Below are positions 38,388-47,464 of a DNA stretch of 64,000 nt, piece after piece; the stretch's first letter is position 1, and each line of letters opens with the position of its first letter. The notes under the pieces are model-generated. The model worked only from the letters and a program-made list of their open reading frames with translations. It ran no database searches and was not told the DNA's origin. The position numbers and the translations under genes were made by a program. Source of the stretch: JABFXX01 sp036489755 (GTDB lineage: Bacteria > Myxococcota_A > Polyangia > Haliangiales > Haliangiaceae); contig DASXFD010000062.1 in assembly GCA_036489755.1 (NCBI GenBank), positions 62,001-126,000 of the forward strand. The letters run 5' to 3'.

Positions 38388-39058
38388 CACAGACACGCGC
38401 CGTTCTCGCAGCCGCCCGCGCACAGCTGCACCAGCGTCCCGAAGTTCCAGTCGTCGCCGCACATCATCAAGTTGTCGTCGTTGCAGACGAGCCCGCCGTT
38501 TGCCTTCGGATTGCACTCGGCGCCGAGCGCCGGCCGCGGGTAATAGACGCACTCGCCCACCGTCTGGCCATCGGGGATCGAACATTGGTCGTTGATCGAC
38601 GGGCACGCGAGCAACGCTCCGCACGGCGCCTCGTCGTCCGCGATCGGGCCGCGGATCCATGCCTCGAGTAGATCGATGTCGGCGTTGGGCAGCGGAGTAT
38701 CGAGCGGCATGCGATCGATCCCGGTGTTCGGGTCGGTCGTTTGCGTGAGGATCTGGATGAGCAGCGATTGCTCGGGCGCGGCCGGATCGTACGGGCTATC
38801 GTCGAACGCCAAGAGCGGCCCAATGACCGGACCGTTCGGATTCGCGTCGTTCATGCCGGGCGCGATCATCGATTCGCGCATGCCCTCGTACGTGTCGAAC
38901 ACCGCGCCGTCGCTCTGCACGAACGTCGAGTGGCACTCGGCCTGCCCGCACATCGGCGCGAGGATCGTGTCGGTGATGTATTGCGCGTCGCGAGGACGAT
39001 CGTCGTTCGTCGTGCCGCACGCGACTAACGCGAGCAGCGGCCAGGCGAATCTCCACAT
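38387..39058 (-). CDS. Cytochrome-c-like lipoprotein
   Basis: 223 residues from ATG 39058. The signal MWRFAWPLLALVACGTT is a lipoprotein type. A variant heme-like motif CGQAECH follows (C-x4-CH), in a context (TILAPMCGQAECHSTFVQSD, then SLLIQILTQTTD and IDRMPLDTPLPNADIDLLEAWI) that strongly resembles cytochrome c domains of planctomycete and myxobacterial lipoproteins. The C-terminal third is Cys-rich (CPSINDQCSIPDGQ, LCAGGCENGAC). The gap between the two cysteines is longer than the usual CxxCH, so heme attachment is uncertain. It is coupled to the heme-motif barrel gene. Confidence 0.78.
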   Translation of the reverse strand: MWRFAWPLLALVACGTTNDDRPRDAQYITDTILAPMCGQAECHSTFVQSDGAVFDTYEGMRESMIAPGMNDANPNGPVIGPLLAFDDSPYDPAAPEQSLLIQILTQTTDPNTGIDRMPLDTPLPNADIDLLEAWIRGPIADDEAPCGALLACPSINDQCSIPDGQTVGECVYYPRPALGAECNPKANGGLVCNDDNLMMCGDDWNFGTLVQLCAGGCENGACL

Positions 39059-39123
39059 GGCGCGCACACTACAACAGGCCGCACGCGTCTGCGCAGTCGC
39101 GGCACGAAACGCTGTGTGACGAG

Positions 39124-39648
39124 CTATTTCGTCGACCGCGCACGCGCGCGGTGCAAGCTCGAACCGGCACCACTCGCGCGCACGACGCGCGCGGCGGCTG
39201 CCGAACGGCGCACGCGGCGCGAGATCGGCGGCGGCTCCGCACGATATGCCATCGCATCGCGGATCGAGCCGCGGAGCACGAGGCGAATCGCCATCGAGTC
39301 GCCCATCGTGCAAATCTTGTTGTCGACCATACCGGCCGCGAGCGCGATGCGGCGCACCACCTCTTCGGTGATGTCGGAGCCGCGCTTCTTCTTGGGCCAC
39401 GCGATCCAGAATCCGCCCGAGGGATGCAGCCGGCCGGCAACGTCGGCGAAGCGCTTCTCGAGGTCGGCGATCCGATCGACAAACAGCACGGCGACATCGA
39501 TCAGGGGATGGCGAAGGTCCTCCGCGATGCGGACCTCATCGCAGCTCAGACGACGGACGATCGTGCGCGGCGCACCGAGCAAACACACGCGGTGCCCGGC
39601 CTTGATCCCGAGCTTCTTCGGCAGCGGCTTCCCCTGCATTCCTGCCAT
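39124..39648 (-). CDS. DUF3052-family protein
   Basis: 174 residues. The opening MAGMQGKPLPKKLGIKAGHR is characteristic of DUF3052 proteins, as are VAVLFVDRIADLEKRF, GGFWIAWPKKKRG and NKICTMGDSMAIRLVLR. The family is widespread in actinobacteria and myxobacteria; its biochemical role is unknown. The C-terminal 35 residues are Arg/Ala-rich and not part of the domain. It is a single gene, divergent from hemH across 232 bases that hold no other well-supported gene. Confidence 0.85.
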   Translation of the reverse strand: MAGMQGKPLPKKLGIKAGHRVCLLGAPRTIVRRLSCDEVRIAEDLRHPLIDVAVLFVDRIADLEKRFADVAGRLHPSGGFWIAWPKKKRGSDITEEVVRRIALAAGMVDNKICTMGDSMAIRLVLRGSIRDAMAYRAEPPPISRRVRRSAAAARVVRASGAGSSLHRARARSTK

Positions 39649-39880
39649 GGCCCACGGATAATGCAGCCGCGGCTCGGGAGGTCAAACAGGATGACCGAAT
39701 CTTCTTTTAACTTCGCGTCGCGACTCGAGATTGTTCCGATCCCTAAACTCCGGATGTTTTGTGAGTCGAGCTACGAATCGGCGCTCGCTCCGCCGGCATT
39801 TTGGGGGGTTGTGAAATGTCTTCGTAGAGTCCGGCCGATTTCTTGACTTTCGTGGTCGGGTACCTTCAAGCCTGCCGAAC

Positions 39881-40912
39881 GTGACCGGACTCTTGCTCGT
39901 CAACCTCGGGACTCCGGACGCGCCGACGACCTCGGCCGTGCGCAACTACCTGCGCGAGTTCCTGTCGGACCCGCGCGTCATCGACATCCACCCCGTCGGC
40001 CGTGCGCTGCTGCTCCATCTGATCATCTTGCGCACGCGGCCGGCCAAGAGCGCGCACGCCTACCAGCAGATCTGGGACGCCGAGCGCGGGTCGCCGCTGC
40101 TCGCTCACTCCAAGGATCTCGCCGCCGGCGTTGCGGCCGAGCTCGGCGATGGCTGGCGCGTCGAGCTCGCGATGCGCTACGGCCGCCCGTCGATCGCCGA
40201 CGCGCTCGAGCGGTTGCGCGGCTACGACCGCGTGGTCGTGTTGCCGCTGTACCCGCAGCACGCCGCGTCATCGACCAGCACGACGAACGCGCGGGTGATG
40301 GAGCTCGCGGCCGCGAGCTGGGACGTCGCCGCGCTCGATCTGGTGCCCGCCTTTCACGCCGAGCCGGGCTTTCTCGCAGCGTGGGACGCGGTCGCGCGGC
40401 CGGCGCTCGCCGAGGCGCGGGCCGATCACGTGCTGTTCTCGTTTCATGGCTTGCCCGAACGCCAGATCAAGAAGAGCGGCGACGACCGTTGCCTCACCGA
40501 TGGCTGCTGCGAGCGAGCTCCGGGACCGCCGCGCTGTTATCGCGCCCAGTGCTTCGCGACCGCGCGCGCGCTCGCCGAGCGGCTCGGCGTGACCGACTAC
40601 ACGGTCTCGTTCCAGTCGCGGCTCGGCCGCACACCGTGGATCAAGCCGTACACCGACGTCCTACTCGACGAGCTCGCGAAAAAAGGCGTCAAGCGGCTCG
40701 CCGTGATGTGCCCGGCGTTCGTCGCCGATTGCCTCGAGACGCTCGAGGAGATCGGATTGCGCGCGCGCGCCCAGTTCAAGGCGGCCGGCGGCGAGGAGCT
40801 CGTGCTCGTGCCGTCGCTCAACGCGACGCCGGCGTGGATCGACGCCGTGTGCGCGATCGCGCGGCGTCACGCCGCGACGAAGCTCTTACCTGTCGTACAA
40901 CACTCGGCATGA
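39881..40912 (+). CDS. hemH: Ferrochelatase with [2Fe-2S] cysteine insert
   Basis: 343 residues from GTG 39881. Inserts Fe(II) into protoporphyrin IX, the last step of heme synthesis. Conserved features: LLLVNLGTPDAP at the start, YGRPSIADAL, VLPLYPQHAASST, the active-site histidine in FSFHGLPER, and MCPAFVADCLETLEEI near the end. Between them (about residues 204-224) a Cys-rich insert, CLTDGCCERAPGPPRC and a further C, matches the internal [2Fe-2S] ligand set known in myxobacterial ferrochelatases. Its last bases overlap the guanidino-hydrolase gene (ATGA). Confidence 0.96.
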   Translation: MTGLLLVNLGTPDAPTTSAVRNYLREFLSDPRVIDIHPVGRALLLHLIILRTRPAKSAHAYQQIWDAERGSPLLAHSKDLAAGVAAELGDGWRVELAMRYGRPSIADALERLRGYDRVVVLPLYPQHAASSTSTTNARVMELAAASWDVAALDLVPAFHAEPGFLAAWDAVARPALAEARADHVLFSFHGLPERQIKKSGDDRCLTDGCCERAPGPPRCYRAQCFATARALAERLGVTDYTVSFQSRLGRTPWIKPYTDVLLDELAKKGVKRLAVMCPAFVADCLETLEEIGLRARAQFKAAGGEELVLVPSLNATPAWIDAVCAIARRHAATKLLPVVQHSA

Positions 40913-42051
40913 ACCCGCTGCCCGACGTCTACGGCGAGCTACTCGTCGTGAGGCCTCCCGTGCCGGCGACCTGCAACAAGGCCGGCGCCAACTACAAGAG
41001 CGAGGTCACGCACCTCGAGTATTCGCCGCGTCGCGCCTACGACGAGTGGCTGTCGATCCTCGACGCGATCGTGGCGTGCGGCGGCGATGCGATCTATCAG
41101 TTCGAGGCGGTCGACGAGCCGTTCCTCGGCAAGGGCGACCTCGAGGTCGACGCCGGCGGCGTGATCCGGCCGCTCGGCTCGTCGGAGACGTTGGGCCGAA
41201 TGACCGACGTGATGACAGGCCGCGTGTTCGCGGCGAATGGTCCGTGGGTAACGCGCGACGGCGCCACGCTGCGCGCGGTGATGCCGAACATGCTCGCGCA
41301 CCGCACGGCGGAAGGCGCGTACTACCGCGACGTGCTCGCGGCCGTGGCCGACGCGGCGAGGCTGTCGCTGTCGATCGCCGATAACCCGCACCGCTGGGAA
41401 GGCATGGCCGATGTCGCGACGGTCGGCGATCGCGTCGTGCTGACCTACGCGGTGCCGGGTCACTACGATCACGATACGTCGCCGAAGAGCTCCCGCAGCA
41501 CACGCGAGGGCGTCGCGTTCGCCGCCGATCACGCCGGCGTGCCCGAGGCCGCGCGCATCTACGCCGAGCTGGTCTATCCGCACTTCCACGGCGACACCGT
41601 GCATTTTGGCGCTCGGCCCAAATCGGGTGGCGCGGTGCTCGTTCATTATACGGGCGGTCTCTACGGCGACGGCGCGCAGATCGTCGCGAGCGCGCTCGGT
41701 CCCGACAAGATCGTCGCGATCGATCGGCACGATGCCGTCGAGGAATACGCCGGCAACTCGCGCCAGGTCGCGCGCGGCGTGCTGGTTCCCGACGGTGTGT
41801 CGCCGAGCTTCGTCGCGTCGATCGAGCAGCTCGGGCTCGACGTGCATCGCGTCCCGCTGTTCGAGCTGTTCGGCAAGGCCGGCGGCGGTCCGGCCTGCGC
41901 GACGCTGTACCTGCCGCGTACCGTCGATGTGCCGCGCGATCTGCCCTTGCGGTATTCGGCCACGCGTTCGGCGGTCAGGGCCCGGCGCGACCGTATCCCC
42001 GAACGGCTCCGCGTCGATCGTGCATTCTTCGAGGGAAAGCTGCGGGGGTAG
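40909..42051 (+). CDS. Guanidino-group-modifying hydrolase/amidinotransferase (GME) superfamily protein
   Basis: 380 residues. Family marks: FAANGPWVTRDGATLRAVMP, a catalytic His in YPHFHGDTVHF (about residue 228) and a catalytic Cys in GGGPACATLYLPR (about residue 330). Dimethylargininase, arginine deiminase and amidinotransferases share this fold and triad. The length is closer to amidinotransferases, the Cys loop closer to dimethylargininase, so the substrate is open. Its start lies inside the hemH stop codon, which implies coupled translation with heme synthesis; the reason is not known. Confidence 0.85.
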   Translation: MNPLPDVYGELLVVRPPVPATCNKAGANYKSEVTHLEYSPRRAYDEWLSILDAIVACGGDAIYQFEAVDEPFLGKGDLEVDAGGVIRPLGSSETLGRMTDVMTGRVFAANGPWVTRDGATLRAVMPNMLAHRTAEGAYYRDVLAAVADAARLSLSIADNPHRWEGMADVATVGDRVVLTYAVPGHYDHDTSPKSSRSTREGVAFAADHAGVPEAARIYAELVYPHFHGDTVHFGARPKSGGAVLVHYTGGLYGDGAQIVASALGPDKIVAIDRHDAVEEYAGNSRQVARGVLVPDGVSPSFVASIEQLGLDVHRVPLFELFGKAGGGPACATLYLPRTVDVPRDLPLRYSATRSAVRARRDRIPERLRVDRAFFEGKLRG

Positions 42052-42138
42052 ATCGCCTCTGAACTAAAGTGCCGCAAGAACTGGATTTGTTGTGCGCCGG
42101 CAGGATAAAACCGGAGGGGTCAACTTCTGGGGAGAATC

Positions 42139-43656
42139 ATGACTCGCCTCTTTCGTCCTTCGATCGTGACCGCGATTGCCGCGGGAGGGATCGCGGCGAC
42201 CGCCTCGCTCGCCAACGCGTCGCCATCCATCGAAATCGGCGGTACGGCCGGTATCCACATCTTTAGCTCGACGAACGAGCTCGGCGTTCCCGACGTCGCG
42301 AACGCACCCTCGGAGCGGAACTCAGCGTTGTTCGGAATCCGCCTCGGCGTGCAGTTCACCGACATCATCGGGATCGAAGGCGAGATCGGGGTGATCCCGA
42401 GCGAATCGCGCGAGTCGGTCTTCGACGTGTGGAACCTGTGGTACCGCGCGCACCTCATCTTCCAGTTCGGTGCATCCGATCCGACGCGCAAGCTGATCCC
42501 GTTCGTGCTCGGCGGCGGCGGCGCGATGTCGGTCGTGTACACGGGCAGCCCCGACGTCATCAGCAAGGACACGGATGCCGAGCTCTACGCCGGCATCGGC
42601 GCGAAGTACCGCGTCGACAACGGCTGGGGTCTCCGCGTCGACGGTCGCATCCTGTTCCCACCGAGCTCGTCGAGCGATGGCCCGACGGTCGACTGGGAAG
42701 TGATGCTGTCGATCTACAAGGAGTTTGGCCGCAAAGAAGCCCCCAAGGCCCCCGAAGGACCGAAAGACTCCGACGGAGACGGGATTCCGGACGATGTCGA
42801 CAAGTGCCCGAACGAGCCCGAGGACAAGGACGGCTTCCAGGACGCCGACGGCTGTCCCGATCCGGATAACGACAACGACGGCATTCCGGACACGCAGGAC
42901 AAGTGCCCGAACGAGCCCGAGGACAAGGACGGCTTTCAGGACGCCGACGGCTGCCCCGATCCGGACAACGATCAGGACGGCATCCCCGACAAGGATGACA
43001 AGTGCCCGAACGAGCCCGAGGACAAGGACGGCTTTCAGGACGCCGACGGCTGCCCCGATCCCGATAACGATCAGGACGGCATCCCCGACAAGCAGGACAA
43101 GTGTCCGGACCAGCCGGAGACCAAGAACGGCTACCAGGACGAAGACGGCTGCCCCGACGAGATCCCGGCGAAGGTGAAGAAGTTCACCGGCGTCATTCAG
43201 GGCATCAACTTCAAGGTGAACTCGGCGGATCTGCTCCCGAACTCGAACGGGACGCTCGACAAGGCCGTCGCCGTGCTCAAGGAGTTCCCGGAGCTCAAGA
43301 TGGAGATCCAGGGCCACACCGACGACCAGGCGATGGGCCGGGGCGGCAAGTTCGCCGACAACACCGCGCTCTCGCAGGCGCGCGCCGAGTCGGTGAAAGC
43401 CTACTTCGTGAAGGCCGGCATCGAGGATGGCCGGCTCACGGCCAAAGGCTACGGGGCCACGCAACCGATCGTGGATCCCGCCACGCTCAAGGGTGCCAAG
43501 CTGAACGCCGCGCGCGCGAAGAACCGCCGCGTCGAGTTCAAGCTGGTCAGCGGCCTCACCACGACCGAGGCTCCGACGCCGCCGCCGCCGGCTCTCATGC
43601 CGACCACGCCGCCGACCACGCCGACGAACGGCCCGGTCACGTCGCCGACGAAGTAA
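42139..43656 (+). CDS. OmpA-family protein with thrombospondin type 3 repeats
   Basis: 505 residues. GGGGAGAA precedes the start. The signal peptide (VTAIAAGGIAATASLANAS) leads into an N-terminal beta-barrel-like region (residues 25-200, e.g. LFGIRLGVQFTDIIGIEGEI). Calcium-binding TSP3 repeats rich in DxDxDG follow (about 208-345). The C-terminal OmpA domain (about 355-475) has FKVNSADLLPNSNGTLDKAV, IQGHTDD, SQARAESVKAYFV and ARAKNRRVEF, which bind peptidoglycan. A Thr/Pro tail ends the chain. It should tie the outer membrane to the wall. A strong terminator follows 25 bases downstream, so this is probably a monocistronic or last gene. Confidence 0.94.
   Translation: MTRLFRPSIVTAIAAGGIAATASLANASPSIEIGGTAGIHIFSSTNELGVPDVANAPSERNSALFGIRLGVQFTDIIGIEGEIGVIPSESRESVFDVWNLWYRAHLIFQFGASDPTRKLIPFVLGGGGAMSVVYTGSPDVISKDTDAELYAGIGAKYRVDNGWGLRVDGRILFPPSSSSDGPTVDWEVMLSIYKEFGRKEAPKAPEGPKDSDGDGIPDDVDKCPNEPEDKDGFQDADGCPDPDNDNDGIPDTQDKCPNEPEDKDGFQDADGCPDPDNDQDGIPDKDDKCPNEPEDKDGFQDADGCPDPDNDQDGIPDKQDKCPDQPETKNGYQDEDGCPDEIPAKVKKFTGVIQGINFKVNSADLLPNSNGTLDKAVAVLKEFPELKMEIQGHTDDQAMGRGGKFADNTALSQARAESVKAYFVKAGIEDGRLTAKGYGATQPIVDPATLKGAKLNAARAKNRRVEFKLVSGLTTTEAPTPPPPALMPTTPPTTPTNGPVTSPTK
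42799..43190 (+). repeat. 99-bp tandem repeat coding TSP3 calcium-binding units
   Basis: The unit start GACAAGTG recurs at 42799, 42898, 42997 and 43096, an exact 99-base spacing (33 codons). Units read DKCPNEPEDKDGFQDADG with DPDNDxDGIPD. The first three are nearly identical at DNA level; the fourth is partial and diverged (CPDQPETKNGYQDEDG). Such arrays expand and contract easily. Confidence 0.95.
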
Positions 43657-43681
43657 CGCTCTACCCGGCGATGAGAAGATG

Positions 43682-43708
43682 AAAAGGCCCGCTCCGGCGG
43701 GCTTTTTT
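43682..43708 (+). terminator. Rho-independent terminator after the OmpA gene
   Basis: A six-pair stem GCCCGC/GCGGGC (43687-43692 with 43697-43702) with loop TCCG is followed by six T residues at 43703-43708 and preceded by AAAA. It separates the OmpA gene from the lipoprotein gene at 43731 and is the clearest intrinsic terminator in the window. Confidence 0.93.
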
Positions 43709-43730
43709 GTTTTCGTGCGATCGTGAGCGC

Positions 43731-44183
43731 ATGCGTTGGCTTGTCGCGCTTGGGTTGGCCGTCGCGTGCACGAACGGTGTCGAGTTGAACGGCGTGTACA
43801 CCGGCACCGTCGAGTTCAGCGGGATGGCCGGCGACTGCGTGCCATCGACGCTGACGTTGTCGTTTCAGAACGACCAGCTGGTCTCGGTGGCGGGTGGTAG
43901 CTCGACGTTCGCCTATCCGTCGGCGACCGATCCGTACGCGTACGCGTGGTGCACGGCGATGGTTACCGACGGCAACGGCGACGTAACGTGCCAGTACTTC
44001 GAAGGCGACGGGTCGGATTGTGGCGGCGTGCTGGGAGAGCTGGGAACCACGACGCTCGCCCTCAGCGACAACGGGCTCGCGGGCGCCCTGACGACCGACG
44101 TGTCGTTGACCGCGCCCTCGACCAATTGCATGCAGCAGACCGAGTGCTCGGGCACCGGCACCGTGACCTTCACCAAGCGGTAG
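43731..44183 (+). CDS. Small lipoprotein
   Basis: 150 residues, starting at ATG 43731 with MRWLVALGLAVAC, a lipoprotein signal. The mature chain is a small beta-rich domain with six cysteines (GDCVPSTLTLSFQND, AWCTAMVTDGNGDVTCQYFE, GSDCGGVL, NCMQQTEC), probably disulfide-bonded. No family is recognised. It lies 22 bases after the terminator and 17 bases before the Trm112-like gene. Confidence 0.75.
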   Translation: MRWLVALGLAVACTNGVELNGVYTGTVEFSGMAGDCVPSTLTLSFQNDQLVSVAGGSSTFAYPSATDPYAYAWCTAMVTDGNGDVTCQYFEGDGSDCGGVLGELGTTTLALSDNGLAGALTTDVSLTAPSTNCMQQTECSGTGTVTFTKR

Positions 44184-44200
44184 CGTGGTAAGACCGCCGC

Positions 44201-44395
44201 GTGGACTGGGTCTGCCCGAAGTCGAAGCTGCCGCTCGTGCTCGTAGAGCACGCCGACGGGCCGTTCTACCTGTGCCCGGGGTCGCGGCTCCGCTACCGCA
44301 TCGCCAACGGCATCCCGGTGCTCCTCGTCGAAGAGGCCGAGGAGCTCCCGGCCGCCGAAGTAGAGCGCCTGATGGCGCTTTGTCGCGGGGATTGA
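44201..44395 (+). CDS. Trm112-like small protein (UPF0434 type)
   Basis: 64 residues from GTG 44201. The pattern VCPKSKLPL, FYLCPGSRLRYRIANGIPVLL and EEAEEL matches bacterial Trm112-like proteins, which usually carry two CxxC pairs. Here only single cysteines remain at the two positions (VCPKS and LCPGS), so zinc binding may be lost. Family members are activators of methyltransferases; the partner is unknown here. Confidence 0.85.
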   Translation: MDWVCPKSKLPLVLVEHADGPFYLCPGSRLRYRIANGIPVLLVEEAEELPAAEVERLMALCRGD

Positions 44396-44447
44396 CCTCG
44401 GCCCCAAACAACGGTAGATCGCCGGTTCCTTCACGGGAGCCGCCACC

Positions 44448-45395
<948 letters not shown>

Positions 45396-45413
45396 GGGAA
45401 GAGAGAACTAGTC

Positions 45414-46181
45414 ATGGAAGTCGGAAAGCTCACCGTTTCGCTGCGTACCACTCACGGTAAAGGCGCCGCCACCAAGCTGCGCGCACAGGGCAAGGTGCCG
45501 GGCATCTGCTACGGCGCGTCGCCGTCGGGCAAGATCGAGCCGCTGTCGATCGTCGTCGACGTCAAGGCACTGCGCGCCGCGCTCGATCCCGTCCGCAAAC
45601 AGAACACCGTGCTCGACCTGACGGTCGAAGGCGCCGCGACGCCGACCAAGTTGCACGCGCTCGTCAAGGACTACCAGATCGACGTCGTGCGCCGCGACAT
45701 CACGCACGTCGACCTGCTCGCGATCGATCCGAACAAAGAAGTTCTCGCCGACGTGCCGCTCGAGTTCATCGGCAAGCCGCTCGGCGCGATCGAGGGCGGT
45801 CAGATCCGCATCGTGCTGCGCGCGCTGTCGGTCCGCGCCAAGCCGAACGACATCCCGATCAAGCTGTCGGTCGACGTCTCGCCGCTCGAGATCGGCGACG
45901 TCATCCACGTCTCGTCGATCACCCTGCCCGGCGGCGTCACCAGCGTCACCAACCGCGATCTCGCGGTCGTGACCTGCGCGAAGCCGGAAGAGGAGAAGAT
46001 CGAGGTCGCCGCGACTCCGGCCGAGGGCGCCGTTGCAGGCGCGACTCCGGCTGCGGGTGCTGCTCCGGCAGCAGGCGCAGCGGGCGCTGCTCCGGCCGCG
46101 GGTGCGAAGCCCGACGCCAAGGGCGCTGCTCCGGCCGCCGGCAAGGCCGCGCCGGCTGCGAAGCCCGCCGCGAAGAAGTAG
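45414..46181 (+). CDS. rplY: 50S ribosomal protein L25/TL5/Ctc
   Basis: 255 residues with the two-domain TL5/Ctc form: N-terminal 5S rRNA-binding domain (GKGAATKLRAQGKVPGICYG) and C-terminal beta domain (EFIGKPLGAIEGGQ, SVDVSPLEIGDVIHVSSI). An unusually long Ala/Pro/Gly/Lys tail of about 65 residues follows (ATPAAGAAPAAGA and similar), encoded by a GC-rich repeat. AGGGAAGAGAG lies before the ATG. It sits 18 bases after prs and 12 bases before pth. Confidence 0.95.
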   Translation: MEVGKLTVSLRTTHGKGAATKLRAQGKVPGICYGASPSGKIEPLSIVVDVKALRAALDPVRKQNTVLDLTVEGAATPTKLHALVKDYQIDVVRRDITHVDLLAIDPNKEVLADVPLEFIGKPLGAIEGGQIRIVLRALSVRAKPNDIPIKLSVDVSPLEIGDVIHVSSITLPGGVTSVTNRDLAVVTCAKPEEEKIEVAATPAEGAVAGATPAAGAAPAAGAAGAAPAAGAKPDAKGAAPAAGKAAPAAKPAAKK

Positions 46182-46193
46182 TCGCGAACGCCG

Positions 46194-46796
46194 ATGTCGA
46201 CGTGGCTCGTCGTCGGGCTCGGCAACCCCGGCTCGAAGTACGAGCGGAACCGCCACAACATCGGCTTTCGTGTCGTCGACGAGCTCGCGCGCGGCGCGGG
46301 CCTTTCGGCATGGAAGGCGAACAAGCTCGGCGGCGACGCGACCACCGGCATGGTCGCCGGCACCAAGTGCGTCCTGCTCAAGCCGATGGAGTTCATGAAC
46401 CTGTCGGGCTTCGCGGTGCAGCGCACGGCGGACTTTCACGGCGTGCAGCTCGCAAACACGATCGTGGTCCACGACGAGATCGATCTCGACTTCGGCATCG
46501 TCCGCATCAAGTCCGGCGGCGGTCACGGCGGCCACAACGGGCTGCGATCGATCATGGAGCAGCTCGCCGAGCCCGGCTTCGTGCGCATCCGCATGGGCGT
46601 CGGCCGCGATCCGAACAAACCGCCGGGCAGCAAAGATGCGGCGAGCTGGGTGCTGGCAGATTTTCCGAAAGCGCAGGAAGCGACACTGGCCGCCGTGATC
46701 TCGGCCGGTTGCGAGGACATCGAAGCCGTTCTGACCAAGGGCGTGACGGCCGCGATGAATCACCACAACGGCCGTTCCACTTTAGCTCCGGCGTGA
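46194..46796 (+). CDS. pth: Peptidyl-tRNA hydrolase
   Basis: 200 residues. It cleaves the ester bond of peptidyl-tRNAs released from stalled ribosomes. Catalytic marks: GLGNPGSKY (Asn), RHNIGFRVV (His), VVHDEIDLDFG (Asp), and GGGHGGHNGLRSI (Asn). Standard length. It follows rplY by 12 bases and precedes rpsF by 62 bases. Confidence 0.97.
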   Translation: MSTWLVVGLGNPGSKYERNRHNIGFRVVDELARGAGLSAWKANKLGGDATTGMVAGTKCVLLKPMEFMNLSGFAVQRTADFHGVQLANTIVVHDEIDLDFGIVRIKSGGGHGGHNGLRSIMEQLAEPGFVRIRMGVGRDPNKPPGSKDAASWVLADFPKAQEATLAAVISAGCEDIEAVLTKGVTAAMNHHNGRSTLAPA

Positions 46797-46858
46797 TATA
46801 GAGCGCCTCCACCTCGCTCCTGGCGCCACCAGGGGCTTCACACCCACGAGGAACTGAC

Positions 46859-47461
46859 ATGGCACGACTGCAGTCGACGCGAGACACGCCGAACACGGCG
46901 CGCGAATACGAGACGATCTACATCCTCCGCCCGAACACCGCGAACGACGGTGTCGCCGAGGTCAACACCCGCATCAAGGGTGTGATCGAGAGCATGGGCG
47001 GCAAGGTCATCAAGGTCGACAACTGGGGCAAGCGCCGCCTCGCGTACGAAGTCGCGAAGGAGCGCAAGGGCATCTACCTGTACTGGCTCTACCTCGCGCA
47101 GCCGGGCGTCGTCGAAGAGTGCGAGCGCAACCTGCGCATGCTCGACAACGTGATCCGGTACCTGACCGTCAAGGTCGACGAGAACGTCGACCTCGGTGCG
47201 CGCCCGAGCGAGATCGACGACACCTCGTACGACAAGGCGGCGCAGACCGCGGCCGACGAGGAAGATCTGTTCCTGTCGCGCGGCGGCGACGATGGCGCGA
47301 GCGATCGCGACGACGAAGAAGAAGGTGACGTCTACGCCGACTACACCGGCGTCGACAAAGCCGAAAAAGCCGACAAAGCCGAAAAGGCCGACAAAGACGA
47401 GAAAGACGAGAAAGACGAGAAAGCCGACAAAGAACCGGCCGCTGTCGAGGAGAAGGAGTAA
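46859..47461 (+). CDS. rpsF: 30S ribosomal protein S6 with long acidic-basic tail
   Basis: 200 residues, twice the usual S6 length. GAGGAAC precedes the ATG. The S6 domain is residues 15-115 (REYETIYILRPN, VIKVDNWGKRRLAYEV, RKGIYLYWLYL, RNLRMLDNVIRYLTVK). The remaining 85 residues are Asp/Glu/Lys-rich and end in repeated KAEKADK and KDEKDEK units, encoded by a GAAAAAGCCGACAAA-like DNA repeat at about 47355-47430. Acidic S6 tails recall RimK-type glutamate tails, but here the tail is genetically encoded. Confidence 0.95.
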   Translation: MARLQSTRDTPNTAREYETIYILRPNTANDGVAEVNTRIKGVIESMGGKVIKVDNWGKRRLAYEVAKERKGIYLYWLYLAQPGVVEECERNLRMLDNVIRYLTVKVDENVDLGARPSEIDDTSYDKAAQTAADEEDLFLSRGGDDGASDRDDEEEGDVYADYTGVDKAEKADKAEKADKDEKDEKDEKADKEPAAVEEKE

Positions 47462-47464
47462 GCC

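Noticed and set aside
39691..39846. Possible 51-codon ORF in the gap before hemH
   Set aside because: It has no ribosome-binding site and no match to any pattern; the less GC-rich composition suits a promoter region more than a gene. TTGACT at 39843 has no -10 box at proper spacing, so I did not call a promoter.
43687..43708. Whether the terminator is another copy of the double-hairpin repeat
   Set aside because: It has a single hairpin with loop TCCG and a T tract and lacks the GCGCA spacer and CGATCGA ends.
44201..44395. Trm112-like gene as a true zinc-binding methyltransferase activator
   Set aside because: Only one cysteine of each expected CxxC pair is present, so I kept the family call but not the zinc-binding claim.
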